Below are positions 1 to 9,176 of a DNA stretch of 64,000 nucleotides, piece by piece. The notes under the pieces were generated by a model. The model ran no database searches and had not been told where the DNA came from. It saw only the letters and a list, made by a program, of their open reading frames with translations. Source of the DNA: Pseudomonas morbosilactucae (GTDB lineage Bacteria > Pseudomonadota > Gammaproteobacteria > Pseudomonadales > Pseudomonadaceae); assembly GCF_023241715.1 (NCBI RefSeq), contig NZ_JALQCW010000002.1, positions 62,001 through 126,000 on the forward strand, in the 5' to 3' direction. Numbering within the stretch: position 1 is the first letter of the stretch; each line of letters begins with the position of its first letter. The position numbers and the translations under genes are program-made.

Positions 1-164
1 CTCAAGCCGTGGTTTTGCAGATGCGCCAGGTACTGCGCAAGCGTGGCGTCGTAGCCGGGGGTGTAACGCCGGGTGGCGGCCAGGTTCAGCGCTCGGCTGA
101 ACACATGGGCATGGGCGTCGATGCCGGTGATCGGCGTGGAACGGGTATCGGGCATGGGTTTCAT
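1..164 (-). CDS. amidohydrolase family protein, N-terminal part (runs off the window)
   Basis: Only the first ~54 codons are present. The frame reads MKPMPDTRSTPITGIDAHAHVF, and the DAHAHVF segment matches the metal-binding HxH at the start of amidohydrolase_2 (2-pyrone-4,6-dicarboxylate hydrolase-like) TIM barrels. An alternative ATG lies three codons in, at 155; neither has a clear Shine-Dalgarno. The gene begins 19 nt after the stop of the MFS transporter, so the two are probably cotranscribed with the transporter importing its substrate. It is related in type to the complete amidohydrolase at 3526-4389. Substrate is unknown; lactone or carboxylate hydrolysis is inferred from the family. 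Confidence 0.75.
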   Translation of the reverse strand, partial: MKPMPDTRSTPITGIDAHAHVFSRALNLAATRRYTPGYDATLAQYLAHLQNHGL

Positions 165-183
165 CTATCGAAAGTAAAGGTCA

Positions 184-1473
184 TCAGGCCGCGGCGCGTT
201 CATCGCCATGGATACTGGGCGACGCTGGTGGGGAGGTGGCTTCCAGGCTGCGGCCACGGGTTTCCGGCAGGCAGAGCGCGGCGATCACGGCCACACCGTA
301 GGCAATCCCTGCGTCGATGCCAATCGCCGACCCCAAGGACATGGAGTCGCTCATGTGCCCGACCAGGAACGGAAACACCGCCGACAGCACACGGCCAAAG
401 TTGTAGCAGAACCCCACCCCGGCCCCGCGCACATCCGCCGGGTACAGCTCGTTGAACAGCGCCCCGAGGCTCGCCGGAATACCCGCCGCAAAGAAGCCAA
501 GCGGGAACCCGAGGAACAGCATCTGGGTGTTGCTCAGCGGCAGGAACACATAACACTGCACGGTGACCACGCAGCACAGCGCGAACAACACGATGTTCTT
601 ACGGCGGCCAATGCGGTCGATCAAGAACCCGCTGACCACGCAGCCGCACCAAAAGGCAAAGATGATGACCGCCAGGTAGCCGCCGGAGTTCAGCACCGAC
701 AGGTTGCGCTCGGTCTTGAGGAAGGTCGGCAACCAGGTCATCACCGCGTGGTAACCGCCATGCGCGCCCAACCCCAGCAGGCCGCCGAACAAGGTCACGC
801 GAATCAGCTCCGGACGGAAGATGCCGCTCAGGGACTTGAAGAAGCTATGTGGAATGGCCTGTTCTTTTTGCAGGCGCTGGAAGCTGTCGGGCTCTTCAAC
901 GTTGCGCCGTACCCAGATGATCAGGAACGACGGCAGCAAGCCGATGATGAACATCACCCGCCAGGCCATGTCTTGCGGCACGAAGGAATAGATCAGCGCA
1001 AAGATCCCGACCGCCAGGCCCCAACCCACCGCCCAGGCACTCTGGACCGTGCCCATGACCTTGCCGCGGTACTTGGGATTGATGGTTTCGGCCATCAATA
1101 CCGCACCGGCCGCCCACTCCCCGCCAATGCCGAAGCCCTGCAACGCCTTGACGATCAGCAGTTGGTGAAAGCCGGTGACGAAGGCCGACAAGAAGGTGAA
1201 GAACGAGAACCACAGAATCATCCACTGCAGCGTGCGCACCCGGCCGTAGCGGTCGGACAGTGTTCCGCCGACCCAGCCGCCAATGGCCGAGGTGACCAGG
1301 GTGACGCCACTGATCAACCCCGCATCGCCCTTGGTCAAGGCGAACGCGGCGATCAACGCCGGTATCGCCAGGCCGAACATCTGTACTTCCAATGCATCGA
1401 GCGACCATCCGCCGAAGCAGGCCCAAAACGTTTTGCGCTCCCGAGGAGTGACTTGGCGATACCAACTGAACAT
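184..1473 (-). CDS. MFS transporter, sialate/aromatic-acid:H+ symporter type
   Basis: A 429-residue inner-membrane carrier with about 12 predicted hydrophobic segments. It has the MFS signature between TM2 and TM3 (SDRYGRVRT, ~residues 80-90) and the second-half counterpart IDRIGRRKN. The central loop (EEPDSFQRLQKEQ) is hydrophilic as expected. I chose the ATG at 1473 (MFSWYRQVTP) because AAGGATAAG precedes it; the open frame extends upstream to 1665 but that part has non-membrane, shadow-like composition. It sits between a GntR regulator and an amidohydrolase on the same strand, so it most likely imports the carboxylate or lactone used by that enzyme. The exact substrate cannot be read from sequence. 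Confidence 0.9.
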   Translation of the reverse strand: MFSWYRQVTPRERKTFWACFGGWSLDALEVQMFGLAIPALIAAFALTKGDAGLISGVTLVTSAIGGWVGGTLSDRYGRVRTLQWMILWFSFFTFLSAFVTGFHQLLIVKALQGFGIGGEWAAGAVLMAETINPKYRGKVMGTVQSAWAVGWGLAVGIFALIYSFVPQDMAWRVMFIIGLLPSFLIIWVRRNVEEPDSFQRLQKEQAIPHSFFKSLSGIFRPELIRVTLFGGLLGLGAHGGYHAVMTWLPTFLKTERNLSVLNSGGYLAVIIFAFWCGCVVSGFLIDRIGRRKNIVLFALCCVVTVQCYVFLPLSNTQMLFLGFPLGFFAAGIPASLGALFNELYPADVRGAGVGFCYNFGRVLSAVFPFLVGHMSDSMSLGSAIGIDAGIAYGVAVIAALCLPETRGRSLEATSPPASPSIHGDERAAA

Positions 1474-1607
1474 GGTTCTTATCCTTATAAGTGAAACGAG
1501 AGGCAGCCGAGAGCGAACCGCACCGCTGCAGGGCCAGTCAGGGAAACAACACGATAAAAACAGCGGCGAACGATTCGCCGCTGAGAGAGCCGCTAGCCGG
1601 GCACGGG

Positions 1608-2339
1608 TTAGCGAATGTCCACGCTGTAGCGGAAATGCTCGGCATGCCCGCGTGAACGGCGCCACTCCAACGGCGTGCCGGCGTAGTCACGGGCCAACCG
1701 CTCGATCACCACCACCGGGCTGTTGACCGGCACCTGCAGCAACCGCGCATGCAGGTCATTCACCGATTCGGCGGTCAGGGTTTCTTCGGCATAGGCCACC
1801 ACCTGGCCGCAGACCTCTTCGTAAATCGGATAGAGCAACGGCCCTTGGCGATTCAGGTCGATCTCCAGCAACGCTTGAAAGCGGCTGCGCGGCAGCCAGA
1901 TTTCTTCCGCGAGCACCGGCTGAACCTCCAGCAGACGCACCCGCACGATACGAATCACCGGCGCCTCCAGGGGCAAGCCCAACGCCTGGGCCACCGCCGA
2001 CGGCGCCGTCACCGGCTCGATCGACAAAATCCGGCTCTCGGGCACCTGGCGTTCGCCCGCTGCAGTTTGAAAGCGGAAAAACCGGAACAGCGACGACTGA
2101 AACTGAGGGCGGCGAATAAAGGTCCCGCGACCTTGCTGGCGCTCCAGGATGCCCTCACTGACCAGCGCATCGACGGCCTTGCGCACGGTGCCCGTGGACA
2201 GCTGGTATTCCGCCGACAGCGCGGCCTCGGTGGGGATGGCCTCTCCCGGGCGCCAGCGGTTGTTGGCGATCTGCTGGGCCAAGTGGTCACGCAGGCGTTG
2301 GTAAAGGGGCAGGCGAACATCACTGGAGAGGGAATTCAT
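1608..2339 (-). CDS. GntR/HutC family transcriptional regulator
   Basis: 243 residues. The N-terminal winged helix-turn-helix (~8-75) includes the typical GntR run LYQRLRDHLAQQI...IPTEAALSAEYQLSTGTVRKAVDALVSEGIL followed by the wing RQQGRGTF. The C-terminal part (~95-240, with EPVTAPSAVAQALGL and EEIWLPRSRF) fits a UTRA ligand-binding domain, which places it in the HutC subfamily. It is first in a minus-strand set with the MFS transporter and the partial amidohydrolase, 134 nt upstream of the transporter, and is divergent from the LysR gene at 2527. It is probably an effector-relieved repressor of the downstream uptake/hydrolysis genes. Confidence 0.92.
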   Translation of the reverse strand: MNSLSSDVRLPLYQRLRDHLAQQIANNRWRPGEAIPTEAALSAEYQLSTGTVRKAVDALVSEGILERQQGRGTFIRRPQFQSSLFRFFRFQTAAGERQVPESRILSIEPVTAPSAVAQALGLPLEAPVIRIVRVRLLEVQPVLAEEIWLPRSRFQALLEIDLNRQGPLLYPIYEEVCGQVVAYAEETLTAESVNDLHARLLQVPVNSPVVVIERLARDYAGTPLEWRRSRGHAEHFRYSVDIR

Positions 2340-2358
2340 CGACTTTATGCACCTTGTT

Positions 2359-2371
2359 ATCTAGTCATCTA
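2359..2371. promoter_or_regulatory. direct repeat ATCTA-gtc-ATCTA between divergent regulator genes
   Basis: An AT-rich stretch with two ATCTA copies 8 nt apart lies 20 nt upstream of the GntR start and in the shared promoter region of the divergent gntR and lysR genes (2340-2526). Its position suits an autoregulatory operator or the promoter itself. HutC-type operators are usually short inverted sites with GT...AC ends, and this is not a clean match, so the assignment is tentative. Confidence 0.3.
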
Positions 2372-2526
2372 TATGAATTTTGTGGCGAGTATTTGCCCCG
2401 CGCGCCCGGCTGTCAAGCAGGGTCGAGGGGCCTTGCTGACGAATGGTGGCCGCGTGTAGCTGTGTCAGCGGCGAAAGCCACGAAGAAAAAAACCAGTACC
2501 ATGACTTTTTCCCTCGCGAGCGGCTC

Positions 2527-3411
2527 ATGGACTTAAAACAACTCGAATGCTTCGTACGGGTCGCCGAATTCGGCAGCTTCACCAAGGCCGCCGCCGTGTT
2601 GAACATTTCCCAATCGGTGGTCAGCCGCCAGGTCAGGCAACTGGAAGTCGAACTGCAAGAGCACCTGCTGCTGCGCAATGGCCGAGGGGTGTTGTTGACG
2701 GCGTCGGGCCAGCGCCTGTTCGACCACGGGAAAGGGATCTTGCGGCAGGTGCAAGTGGCTCGCGAAGAGTTGCGCGAACAGCGCGACACCTTGTCCGGCA
2801 AAGTGGTGATCGGCCTGCCACCGAGCATTTCCCGCTGCCATACCCTGGCCCTGGTGTCCGCCTTTCGTGAGCAGTTTCCCGGTTGCTCCCTGGGCATCAA
2901 GGAAGGTTTGAGCCACTCGATGCGCGAATGGCTGTTGCTCGGCCGCCTGGATTTCGCCCTGCTGTTCAACCCGGCTCTCAGCGCACAGCTGCACTACGAG
3001 CACCTCCACTCCGAACCCCTGATGCTGATCGGCGCCAGCGCTTCGGACCTGCCGCACACCGTGCCCATGGCCGACCTCGGGCGCTATCCCCTGATCATTC
3101 CCAGCGAACCCCATTCCCTGCGCCGCTTGATCGAGACCCAGGCCTCGCGCCATGACCTGGCGCTGGACGTGTGCCTGGAAATCGACAGCATTCCGTCGCT
3201 GCTGGAGTTGATCAAATTGAACATGGGCTACGGCGTGCTGTTCCGCTCGGCCCTCGCCGGCAGCGACAGCCTGCCCGACGGCTTGAAAGCCGCGCAGATT
3301 GTCGAACCGGCCATCCCGACCCACCTGTTCATTGCCACCTCCAAGCAGCGACCGCTGACCCGCCTGGCCGAGAAAACCTTGGCGGTGGTTCGCGAAATCT
3401 GCATACCGTGA
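2527..3411 (+). CDS. LysR family transcriptional regulator
   Basis: 294 residues from the ATG at 2527 (MDLKQLECFVRVAEFGSFTKAAAVLNISQSVVSRQVRQLE), a textbook LysR N-terminal helix-turn-helix (~1-60), followed by a periplasmic-binding-like effector domain (~90-290). An in-frame upstream start at 2443 would add 28 non-LysR residues and is rejected. The gene is directly upstream of, and codirectional with, the amidohydrolase-dctA-oprD set and is close in sequence type to NAC/CynR-like LysRs. It is probably the activator of that set, with the catabolic substrate or an intermediate as effector (inference from position). Confidence 0.92.
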   Translation: MDLKQLECFVRVAEFGSFTKAAAVLNISQSVVSRQVRQLEVELQEHLLLRNGRGVLLTASGQRLFDHGKGILRQVQVAREELREQRDTLSGKVVIGLPPSISRCHTLALVSAFREQFPGCSLGIKEGLSHSMREWLLLGRLDFALLFNPALSAQLHYEHLHSEPLMLIGASASDLPHTVPMADLGRYPLIIPSEPHSLRRLIETQASRHDLALDVCLEIDSIPSLLELIKLNMGYGVLFRSALAGSDSLPDGLKAAQIVEPAIPTHLFIATSKQRPLTRLAEKTLAVVREICIP

Positions 3412-3525
3412 CAACAGGCATGCAAAAACCGCATAACTGCTAGAACCCAGGCTCTGTTGTTCGACACGCTGGCAACCCTGACCATCAGCCATCGCTTTCA
3501 AACACAGACCAATAAGGGATACCTG

Positions 3526-4389
3526 ATGAAAACTTGCCTGGCGCCGGACCCCAACCCCAGCACGCCCACCCACGCCCTGCCCGCGGGCGCCTGGGATGCC
3601 CACTGCCACGTGTTCGGCCCCGCTGTGCAGTTCCCCTATGCAGCCGACCGCAGCTACACCCCGCCCGACGCCCCTTATGAAACCCTGCGGGCGCTGCACG
3701 ATCATCTGGGCATCAGCCGGGCGGTGATCGTCCAGGCCAGCTGCCATGGCAGCGACAACCGCGCAATGCTCGATGCCATTGCCCGCAGCGCCGGACGCTA
3801 CCGTGGCGTGGCCATCGTCGATGGCAGCGAAACCGACGCCCAACTGGCCAAGATGCACGCCGGCGGGGTGCGCGGGGTGCGTTTCAACTTTGTCGCGCAC
3901 CTGGGTGGCGCCCCCGACCTGGAGGTTTTCGACCGCACCGTGGAGCGGCTGGCCCCGCTGGGCTGGCACCTGGTGCTGCACCTGGACGCGCAAGACATCC
4001 TGACCCACGTCGAGCGCCTGGAACGCATCCCCGTGCCGTTCATCATCGACCACATGGGGCGGATCAAGGCACAGGACGGCCTTGAACAATCGTCCTTCCT
4101 GGCCCTGCTCGACCTGATGGAAAATCCACTGGCCTGGGTCAAGGTCTGCGGCGCCGAGCGCGTGTCGGTGGGTCGTCGGCCCTTCGCCGACGCCATCCCC
4201 TTCGCCGAACGCCTGATCCAGGCCGCGCCGGACCGGGTGCTCTGGGGCACCGACTGGCCACACCCGAATATCACTCAAGACATGCCCAACGACGGTGGCC
4301 TGGTGGACCTGATGCTGGACTTCTGCAGCGACCCGGCCCTGCGTCACAAGCTCCTGGTGGACAACCCGCTGAAACTGTACGGCCGCTGA
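3526..4389 (+). CDS. amidohydrolase, 2-pyrone-4,6-dicarboxylate hydrolase-like
   Basis: 287 residues starting at an ATG with AAGGGA eight bases upstream. Motifs of the LigI/amidohydrolase_2 TIM barrel are visible: WDAHCHVFGP near residue 19-28 (HxH metal or substrate site), FNFVAHLGG, LHLDAQDI, PFIIDHMGR and WGTDWPHPN near the C terminus (catalytic Asp in GTDWPHP). This family hydrolyses lactones such as 2-pyrone-4,6-dicarboxylate to open-chain dicarboxylates without requiring a tightly bound metal. The next genes encode a C4-dicarboxylate carrier and an OprD porin, which suits a di- or tricarboxylate lactone substrate. The precise substrate is not determined. Confidence 0.82.
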   Translation: MKTCLAPDPNPSTPTHALPAGAWDAHCHVFGPAVQFPYAADRSYTPPDAPYETLRALHDHLGISRAVIVQASCHGSDNRAMLDAIARSAGRYRGVAIVDGSETDAQLAKMHAGGVRGVRFNFVAHLGGAPDLEVFDRTVERLAPLGWHLVLHLDAQDILTHVERLERIPVPFIIDHMGRIKAQDGLEQSSFLALLDLMENPLAWVKVCGAERVSVGRRPFADAIPFAERLIQAAPDRVLWGTDWPHPNITQDMPNDGGLVDLMLDFCSDPALRHKLLVDNPLKLYGR

Positions 4390-4442
4390 CCGCACCACCC
4401 TTTGCCACACCTCCAACAATAAGATGGCAGTGAGTAACGCTA

Positions 4443-5756
4443 ATGAACCCTATCCCTGTGACTGATCAGGTCGGAGCCCCGCCCCGGCCCAACGCCAAAA
4501 CCAAGCAACCCTTCTACCGCGCGATGTATTTCCAGGTCCTGCTGGGGATCATCGTCGGGGTGCTGGTGGGGCACTTCTGGCCGGACTTCGCGGCAGACCT
4601 CAAGCCCCTAGGCGACGCGTTTATCAAGTTGATCAAAATGATCATCGGCCCCGTGGTTTTTTGTACGGTGGTGACCGGCATCGCCGGCATGCGGGACCTG
4701 AAAAAGGTCGGCCGGGTCGGCGGCAAGGCCCTGCTGTATTTCGAAATCATCTCCACGGTCTCGCTGCTGATCGGCCTGATCGGCGGCCACCTGTTCAACC
4801 CCGGCGGCGGCTTCAATGTCGACGTCAACACCCTGGATGCCAGGGCCGTGACCGGGTTCGCGGAAAAAGCCCAGCACCTGCACATGGTCGACTTCCTCAT
4901 GGGCATCATCCCCAGTACCTTCACCCAGGCCTTCGCCGAGGGGAATGTACTGTGCATCTTGCTGGTCTCGGTGCTGTTTGGCTGCGCGCTGTCGGCCATG
5001 GGCGAGAAAGGCAAGCCGGTGTACGAGATCATCGAAGGCCTGTCAGGGGTGTTCTTCCGCATCGTCCACATCATCGCAAAACTCTCGGCCGTGGGTGCCT
5101 TTGGCGCCATCGCGTTCACCGTCGGCACCTACGGTGTGGAATCGCTGCTGCCCCTGCTCAAGCTGATCGGCAGCTTCTACCTGCTCTGCGTGTTCTTTGT
5201 GGTGGTGGTGCTCGGCGGGGTCGCCCGGCTCTGTGGCTTCAGCATCCTGCGCTTCCTCGGCTACATCAAAGAGGAATTGCTGGTGGTACTCGGCACCAGT
5301 TCCTCTGAAGTGGTGCTGCCGCAAATCATGGACAAAATGGAACGCCTGGGCTGCTCCAAACCGGTGGTGGGCCTGGTGATCCCTACTGGTTACTCGTTCA
5401 ACCTGGACGGCACCAACATCTACCTGACCATGGCCGTGCTGTTCATCGCCCAGGCGTTGAACATCGACCTCAGCCTGTCCCAGCAATTGACCCTGGTGGT
5501 CGTGGCGATGCTGACGTCCAAGGGCGCCAGTGGCGTGTCCGGCGCGGCCTTCGTGATGCTGACCAGCACCCTGATGGTGGTGCCGATCGTGCCCGTCGCG
5601 GGCATGGTGCTGATCCTCGGCATCCACCGTTTCATGGGCACCGGGCTGGCCATGACCAACCTGGTGGGCAACGGGGTCGCCACCCTGGTGGTCTCCGCCT
5701 GGGAAAAAGAGCTGGACCGCGAAAAACTCGCCCAAGAGTTGGGCAACAAGGCTTAA
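4443..5756 (+). CDS. dctA: C4-dicarboxylate:cation symporter DctA family
   Basis: 437 residues of a sodium/proton:dicarboxylate symporter (glutamate transporter fold). Diagnostic segments are [29 protein letters not shown] near the N terminus, the serine-rich hairpin [13 protein letters not shown], the signature [16 protein letters not shown], and the second hairpin [14 protein letters not shown]. It begins 53 nt after the amidohydrolase and precedes an OprD porin by 85 nt, so the three probably form a transport-and-hydrolysis operon. Since this copy is embedded in a catabolic cluster it may be a paralogue of the housekeeping dctA with a different preferred substrate. Confidence 0.93.
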   Translation: MNPIPVTDQVGAPPRPNAKTKQPFYRAMYFQVLLGIIVGVLVGHFWPDFAADLKPLGDAFIKLIKMIIGPVVFCTVVTGIAGMRDLKKVGRVGGKALLYFEIISTVSLLIGLIGGHLFNPGGGFNVDVNTLDARAVTGFAEKAQHLHMVDFLMGIIPSTFTQAFAEGNVLCILLVSVLFGCALSAMGEKGKPVYEIIEGLSGVFFRIVHIIAKLSAVGAFGAIAFTVGTYGVESLLPLLKLIGSFYLLCVFFVVVVLGGVARLCGFSILRFLGYIKEELLVVLGTSSSEVVLPQIMDKMERLGCSKPVVGLVIPTGYSFNLDGTNIYLTMAVLFIAQALNIDLSLSQQLTLVVVAMLTSKGASGVSGAAFVMLTSTLMVVPIVPVAGMVLILGIHRFMGTGLAMTNLVGNGVATLVVSAWEKELDREKLAQELGNKA

Positions 5757-5789
5757 CCCCCTCCCCCTCACTTCCCCTTAATCGAGTGC

Positions 5790-5812
5790 CTGTTCGGTCC
5801 TGTACCGAACAG
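5790..5812 (+). terminator. stem-loop in the dctA-oprD gap
   Basis: A perfect 9-bp inverted repeat CTGTTCGGT / ACCGAACAG with a 5-nt loop lies 34 nt after the dctA stop and 29 nt before oprD. There is no T-run after it, so it may act as an mRNA-stabilising or partial attenuating hairpin between the two genes rather than a full terminator. Confidence 0.5.
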
Positions 5813-5841
5813 CGCCTCGTCGTGCCAGGAACATAATAAAA

Positions 5842-7071
5842 ATGAACCGTACCCTGTCTATCGCCCTGTTCATACCCGGCGTCTGCTGCAGCCTGGGCGC
5901 GCTGGCCCAAGGTTTTATCGAAGACGGCAAGGCCAGCCTGGAAGCCCGCAACTTCTACTACAACGGCGACTTTCGAGACGGCGCCGGCGTTTCCAAGCGA
6001 GACGAATGGGCCCAAGGCTTCCTGCTCAACTACGAATCGGGGTTTACCCAGGGCACCCTGGGGTTTGGCATCGATGCCCTGGGCTATGCCGGCTTCCAGC
6101 TGGACTCCAGCCCCGACCGCACCGGCAGTGGCCTGCTGCCCCGGCGTGCGTCCGGCGAGGCGGCTGGCGAGTACGCCAAGGGCGGGCTGGCGGCCAAGGC
6201 CAGGCTTTCGAAAACCACCCTCAGCTATGGCATTGCACTGCCCAAGGTGCCGGTGCTGCAATTCAACGGCAGCCGCCTGTTTCCCCAGACCTTCCAGGGC
6301 ACCCAGCTCAGTTCCGGCGACATCGAACACCTGACGCTGAACCTCGCCCAGTTTGATAAGACGGTCACCCCGGACTCCACCGACCAACGGGACATCGCCA
6401 TCGCAACCAAGGACGGGCGTTATCGCGCCACCGGCATCGGCGAGCACTTTCGTTATGGGGGCGGCAGCTATCAGCTCACGCCGACCCTGAGCGCCAGCTA
6501 CTACTACGGTGCACTGGATGACGTGTACCGCCAGCAATTCTTCGGCCTGGTTCACGCCACGCGCCTGGGCAGCGGCAAAATCACCACCGATGTGCGGGCG
6601 TTTTCCAGTCGCGAGATCGGCGCCGCAAAGGCCGGCGAGGTCGACAACCGCGCCTACTCCGCCGCCCTAGGCTACAACCTGGACAGCGGCCACAGCCTGC
6701 TGGCCACCTATCAAGTCATGCAGGGCGCCACCGGTTTTCCCTACATCAACAACCCCTACCTGCCCAACTATGTGCAATACCATGACTTCGGCAGCGCCGG
6801 CGAACGCAGCTGGCAACTGCGCTACGGCTACAACTTCGCGGCTTTGGGCATTCCCGGGCTGAGCTTCTTCACCGCCTACATCCGCGGTTCCGGCCTGGAC
6901 AAACCCGGTGCAGAAAAGGAATGGGAGCGCGACATCGACGTCAGCTACGCCTTTCAAGACCGGCTCAAGGGTTTGTCCATCCGCCTGCGCAACGCCACCT
7001 ACCGCAGCGATGATGGCCGCGACATCGATGAAAACCGCCTGATCGCCAGCTACGCCTTTTCGTTGTTCTGA
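5842..7071 (+). CDS. OprD family outer-membrane porin
   Basis: 409 residues with an N-terminal signal peptide (hydrophobic ~5-22, cleavage near ALAQG) followed by the OprD opening GFIEDGKASLEARNFYYNGDFRDG and YESGFTQGTLGFGIDALGY. The C terminus ends in an aromatic residue (YAFSLF), the usual outer-membrane beta-barrel insertion signal. OprD-family proteins are substrate-specific channels for carboxylates and amino acids in pseudomonads. It closes the amidohydrolase-dctA-oprD set and is followed by a strong terminator, so it likely provides outer-membrane entry for the same dicarboxylate-type substrate. Confidence 0.92.
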   Translation: MNRTLSIALFIPGVCCSLGALAQGFIEDGKASLEARNFYYNGDFRDGAGVSKRDEWAQGFLLNYESGFTQGTLGFGIDALGYAGFQLDSSPDRTGSGLLPRRASGEAAGEYAKGGLAAKARLSKTTLSYGIALPKVPVLQFNGSRLFPQTFQGTQLSSGDIEHLTLNLAQFDKTVTPDSTDQRDIAIATKDGRYRATGIGEHFRYGGGSYQLTPTLSASYYYGALDDVYRQQFFGLVHATRLGSGKITTDVRAFSSREIGAAKAGEVDNRAYSAALGYNLDSGHSLLATYQVMQGATGFPYINNPYLPNYVQYHDFGSAGERSWQLRYGYNFAALGIPGLSFFTAYIRGSGLDKPGAEKEWERDIDVSYAFQDRLKGLSIRLRNATYRSDDGRDIDENRLIASYAFSLF

Positions 7072-7118
7072 ACCCCGGCATCGGCACGCCCGGCGCGGGC
7101 ATTGCCGCCGCGTAATTC

Positions 7119-7151
7119 ACACGCCACTCAGCCGAGTGGCGTGTTCGTTTT
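7119..7151 (+). terminator. intrinsic terminator after the porin gene
   Basis: An 11-bp perfect stem (ACACGCCACTC / GAGTGGCGTGT) with an AGCC loop is followed by TTCGTTTT, 48 nt downstream of the oprD stop. It closes the amidohydrolase-dctA-oprD operon. Confidence 0.85.
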
Positions 7152-7348
7152 GCACTCGCCACACCGCTTGGCCGCGAAAAACAGGTGCACGTCCCCCGCC
7201 CCACATGGCATGTTGCAGCCGATTGAAATGTCGGACCCTGTCTTAATTCGCCACTAAACTCCCGTCCATATGCAGGCTGGCGGCAGCCCCTCCGAGCAGG
7301 AAAGCGTCGCCAGCGTCCCACCCTTTGCCAAGGTTTGAAGTCTCGCCG

Positions 7349-8536
7349 ATGCCCCATTCAGAAATTGCTTTAGACGTGGACGCGGTCCAGCGCATCGATG
7401 CCGTGCCGGTGATCCTCAGCCTGGTCAAAAACATCACGGGCATGCGTTTTGCGGCCGTGGCGCGGGTCACCGAGCAGAAATGGGTGGCTTGTGCGGTGGA
7501 TGACTCCATCGACTTCGGCTTGAAACCCGGTGGCGAACTGGTGCTGGAATCGACCATTTGCCATGAAATCCGCCAGCACCGGCAACCGGTGATTTTCGGC
7601 CAGGCCAGTGCGCACCCGGTGTTCTCGCTGCATCACACCCCCAGGACCTACGGGCTCGAAAGCTATATCTCGATTCCGATCATCAGGGCCGACGGGGCCT
7701 TTTTCGGCACGCTGTGCGCCATTGATTCGCTGCCGGCCGAGCTTCAGGACGCGACCATCACCCAGACCCTGACCCTGTTCGCCCAACTGATCGCCATGAA
7801 CCTGGACAGCCAGAACACCCTGGAAGACACCCAGGTGGCGTTGGCTGAGGCGCACAAACTGGGCAAGCTTCGCGAGCAGTTTGTCGCGGTCCTGGGGCAC
7901 GACCTGCGAACGCCCCTCAGTGCCATTCGCATGAGCACCGACCTGCTGGAAAGCAAAGCCGCCGATAAGCGCTCGTTGAACCTGATTTCGGCCATCCGCA
8001 AAAGCTCCGCGCGCATGGGTGCCTTGATCGAAAACATCCTGGACTTTGCCCGGGGCCGGATGGGCAGCGGTATTCCGAGTCAACCCAGCCTGGTGAATGA
8101 CCTGCAAGCCAGCCTGCAACTGAGCCTGGATGAAATCCGCGCCTCGAACCCCAGCGCCCGGATAGACGCCCTGCTAGACGTGCCTTCAGGCCTGTATTGC
8201 GACGTGCTGCGGGTCAGCCAGTTGTTCTCCAACCTGCTGAGCAACGCGGTCACCCACGGCTCGCGAGACACGCCGATCCAGGTCAGGGCGCTGATCGAAG
8301 ACGGCCTGTTGACCCTCTCTGTCACCAACCAGGGCCCGCCGATCCCGCCGTCTTTGCTGGCGTGCCTGTTCGAACCCTTCACCCGTTCGGAAGCGGGCCA
8401 GCAAGGCGAAGGCCTGGGGCTGGGCCTGTACATCGCTGCGCAAATCGCCGTGGCGCACAACGGCACCTTGAGCGTGACGTCGACGGAGCAAAGCGGCACC
8501 TGCTTCATTGCCCGGCTGCCCGCCACCCAACCTTGA
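7349..8536 (+). CDS. GAF-domain sensor histidine kinase
   Basis: 395 residues with no transmembrane segment. A GAF domain occupies ~15-150 (SYISIPIIRADGAFFGTLCAID). The HisKA dimerisation helix contains the phospho-acceptor His184 in FVAVLGHDLRTPLSAIR, and the HATPase_c domain follows with an N box (SNLLSNAVTHG), FEPFTR and the G box GEGLGLGLYIA. I start at the ATG at 7349; a TTG eight codons upstream is possible. No response regulator is adjacent, so it is an orphan cytoplasmic sensor. The GAF domain lacks clear evidence of bilin attachment; its ligand is unknown. Confidence 0.9.
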   Translation: MPHSEIALDVDAVQRIDAVPVILSLVKNITGMRFAAVARVTEQKWVACAVDDSIDFGLKPGGELVLESTICHEIRQHRQPVIFGQASAHPVFSLHHTPRTYGLESYISIPIIRADGAFFGTLCAIDSLPAELQDATITQTLTLFAQLIAMNLDSQNTLEDTQVALAEAHKLGKLREQFVAVLGHDLRTPLSAIRMSTDLLESKAADKRSLNLISAIRKSSARMGALIENILDFARGRMGSGIPSQPSLVNDLQASLQLSLDEIRASNPSARIDALLDVPSGLYCDVLRVSQLFSNLLSNAVTHGSRDTPIQVRALIEDGLLTLSVTNQGPPIPPSLLACLFEPFTRSEAGQQGEGLGLGLYIAAQIAVAHNGTLSVTSTEQSGTCFIARLPATQP

Positions 8537-8557
8537 TCACGCCGGTGCATGCAGCGC

Positions 8558-9103
8558 TTACTCGCGCCAGGTCGCCAGCCACGCCTTGAATTCGTCCACC
8601 GTGGCGGTCGAGTTCAGGCGAGTGATAATCGCCAGTTCCTCCGCCGGTTCCGGGTCACTGTCGGACACCGCAAACACCAGCAGGAAGTCATCGCCCCAAG
8701 GGGCGAACACGCCCTGGTTGCGCAGGTTGTCCAGGACCTGGACACAGGTCTGGTACACGCGCTCGCGGAACGCATCAAAATCGGGGTCGTCTTCGGTGGC
8801 CAGTACCCGCTCCCGCAACCGCGTGCAGATCTGCTCGATCTCGTGATCGGCGCCCTCGCCCTCGAAGTGCCATTCCGCCGGAGAAAACTTGTAGTACGCC
8901 TGGTCGTCGGGGTTTTCCGCCTGGTGGCGCTGCAGGTGGCTCAAGGTGTTGATGGCGACGCAGGCGGTCATCGCGTCACCGTCGCTGTACAGGGCAAAGC
9001 TGCAGAGGGTTTCGTCAGGGTGCTCACTGGCGATCTGCGCCAGGGCCACCCGTGCCGCGACCTCAAGGTCGGCCTGCAATTGAGCAAAATCAAAGTCGTT
9101 CAT
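8558..9103 (-). CDS. DUF4303 domain protein
   Basis: 181 residues, acidic and soluble, with the pattern LCSFALYSDGDAMTACVAINT near the N terminus and a C-terminal helical half (FDAFRERVYQTCVQVLDNL). This fits DUF4303, a family often found among immunity-like or stand-alone cytosolic proteins of unknown function. It is convergent with the histidine kinase (21-nt gap). No catalytic residues can be proposed. Confidence 0.7.
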   Translation of the reverse strand: MNDFDFAQLQADLEVAARVALAQIASEHPDETLCSFALYSDGDAMTACVAINTLSHLQRHQAENPDDQAYYKFSPAEWHFEGEGADHEIEQICTRLRERVLATEDDPDFDAFRERVYQTCVQVLDNLRNQGVFAPWGDDFLLVFAVSDSDPEPAEELAIITRLNSTATVDEFKAWLATWRE

Positions 9104-9176
9104 CCAGCCATTACTCCCTGTGGGCCAAAAAAAGAGCCGCCTATCCTAAAGCAAAGTCCCGGTATGTCGATCAGCG

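Noticed and set aside
2533..4419. 628-codon open frame on the minus strand
   Set aside because: It lies antisense to the LysR and amidohydrolase genes, whose motifs are clear; long antisense frames are common in high-GC DNA.
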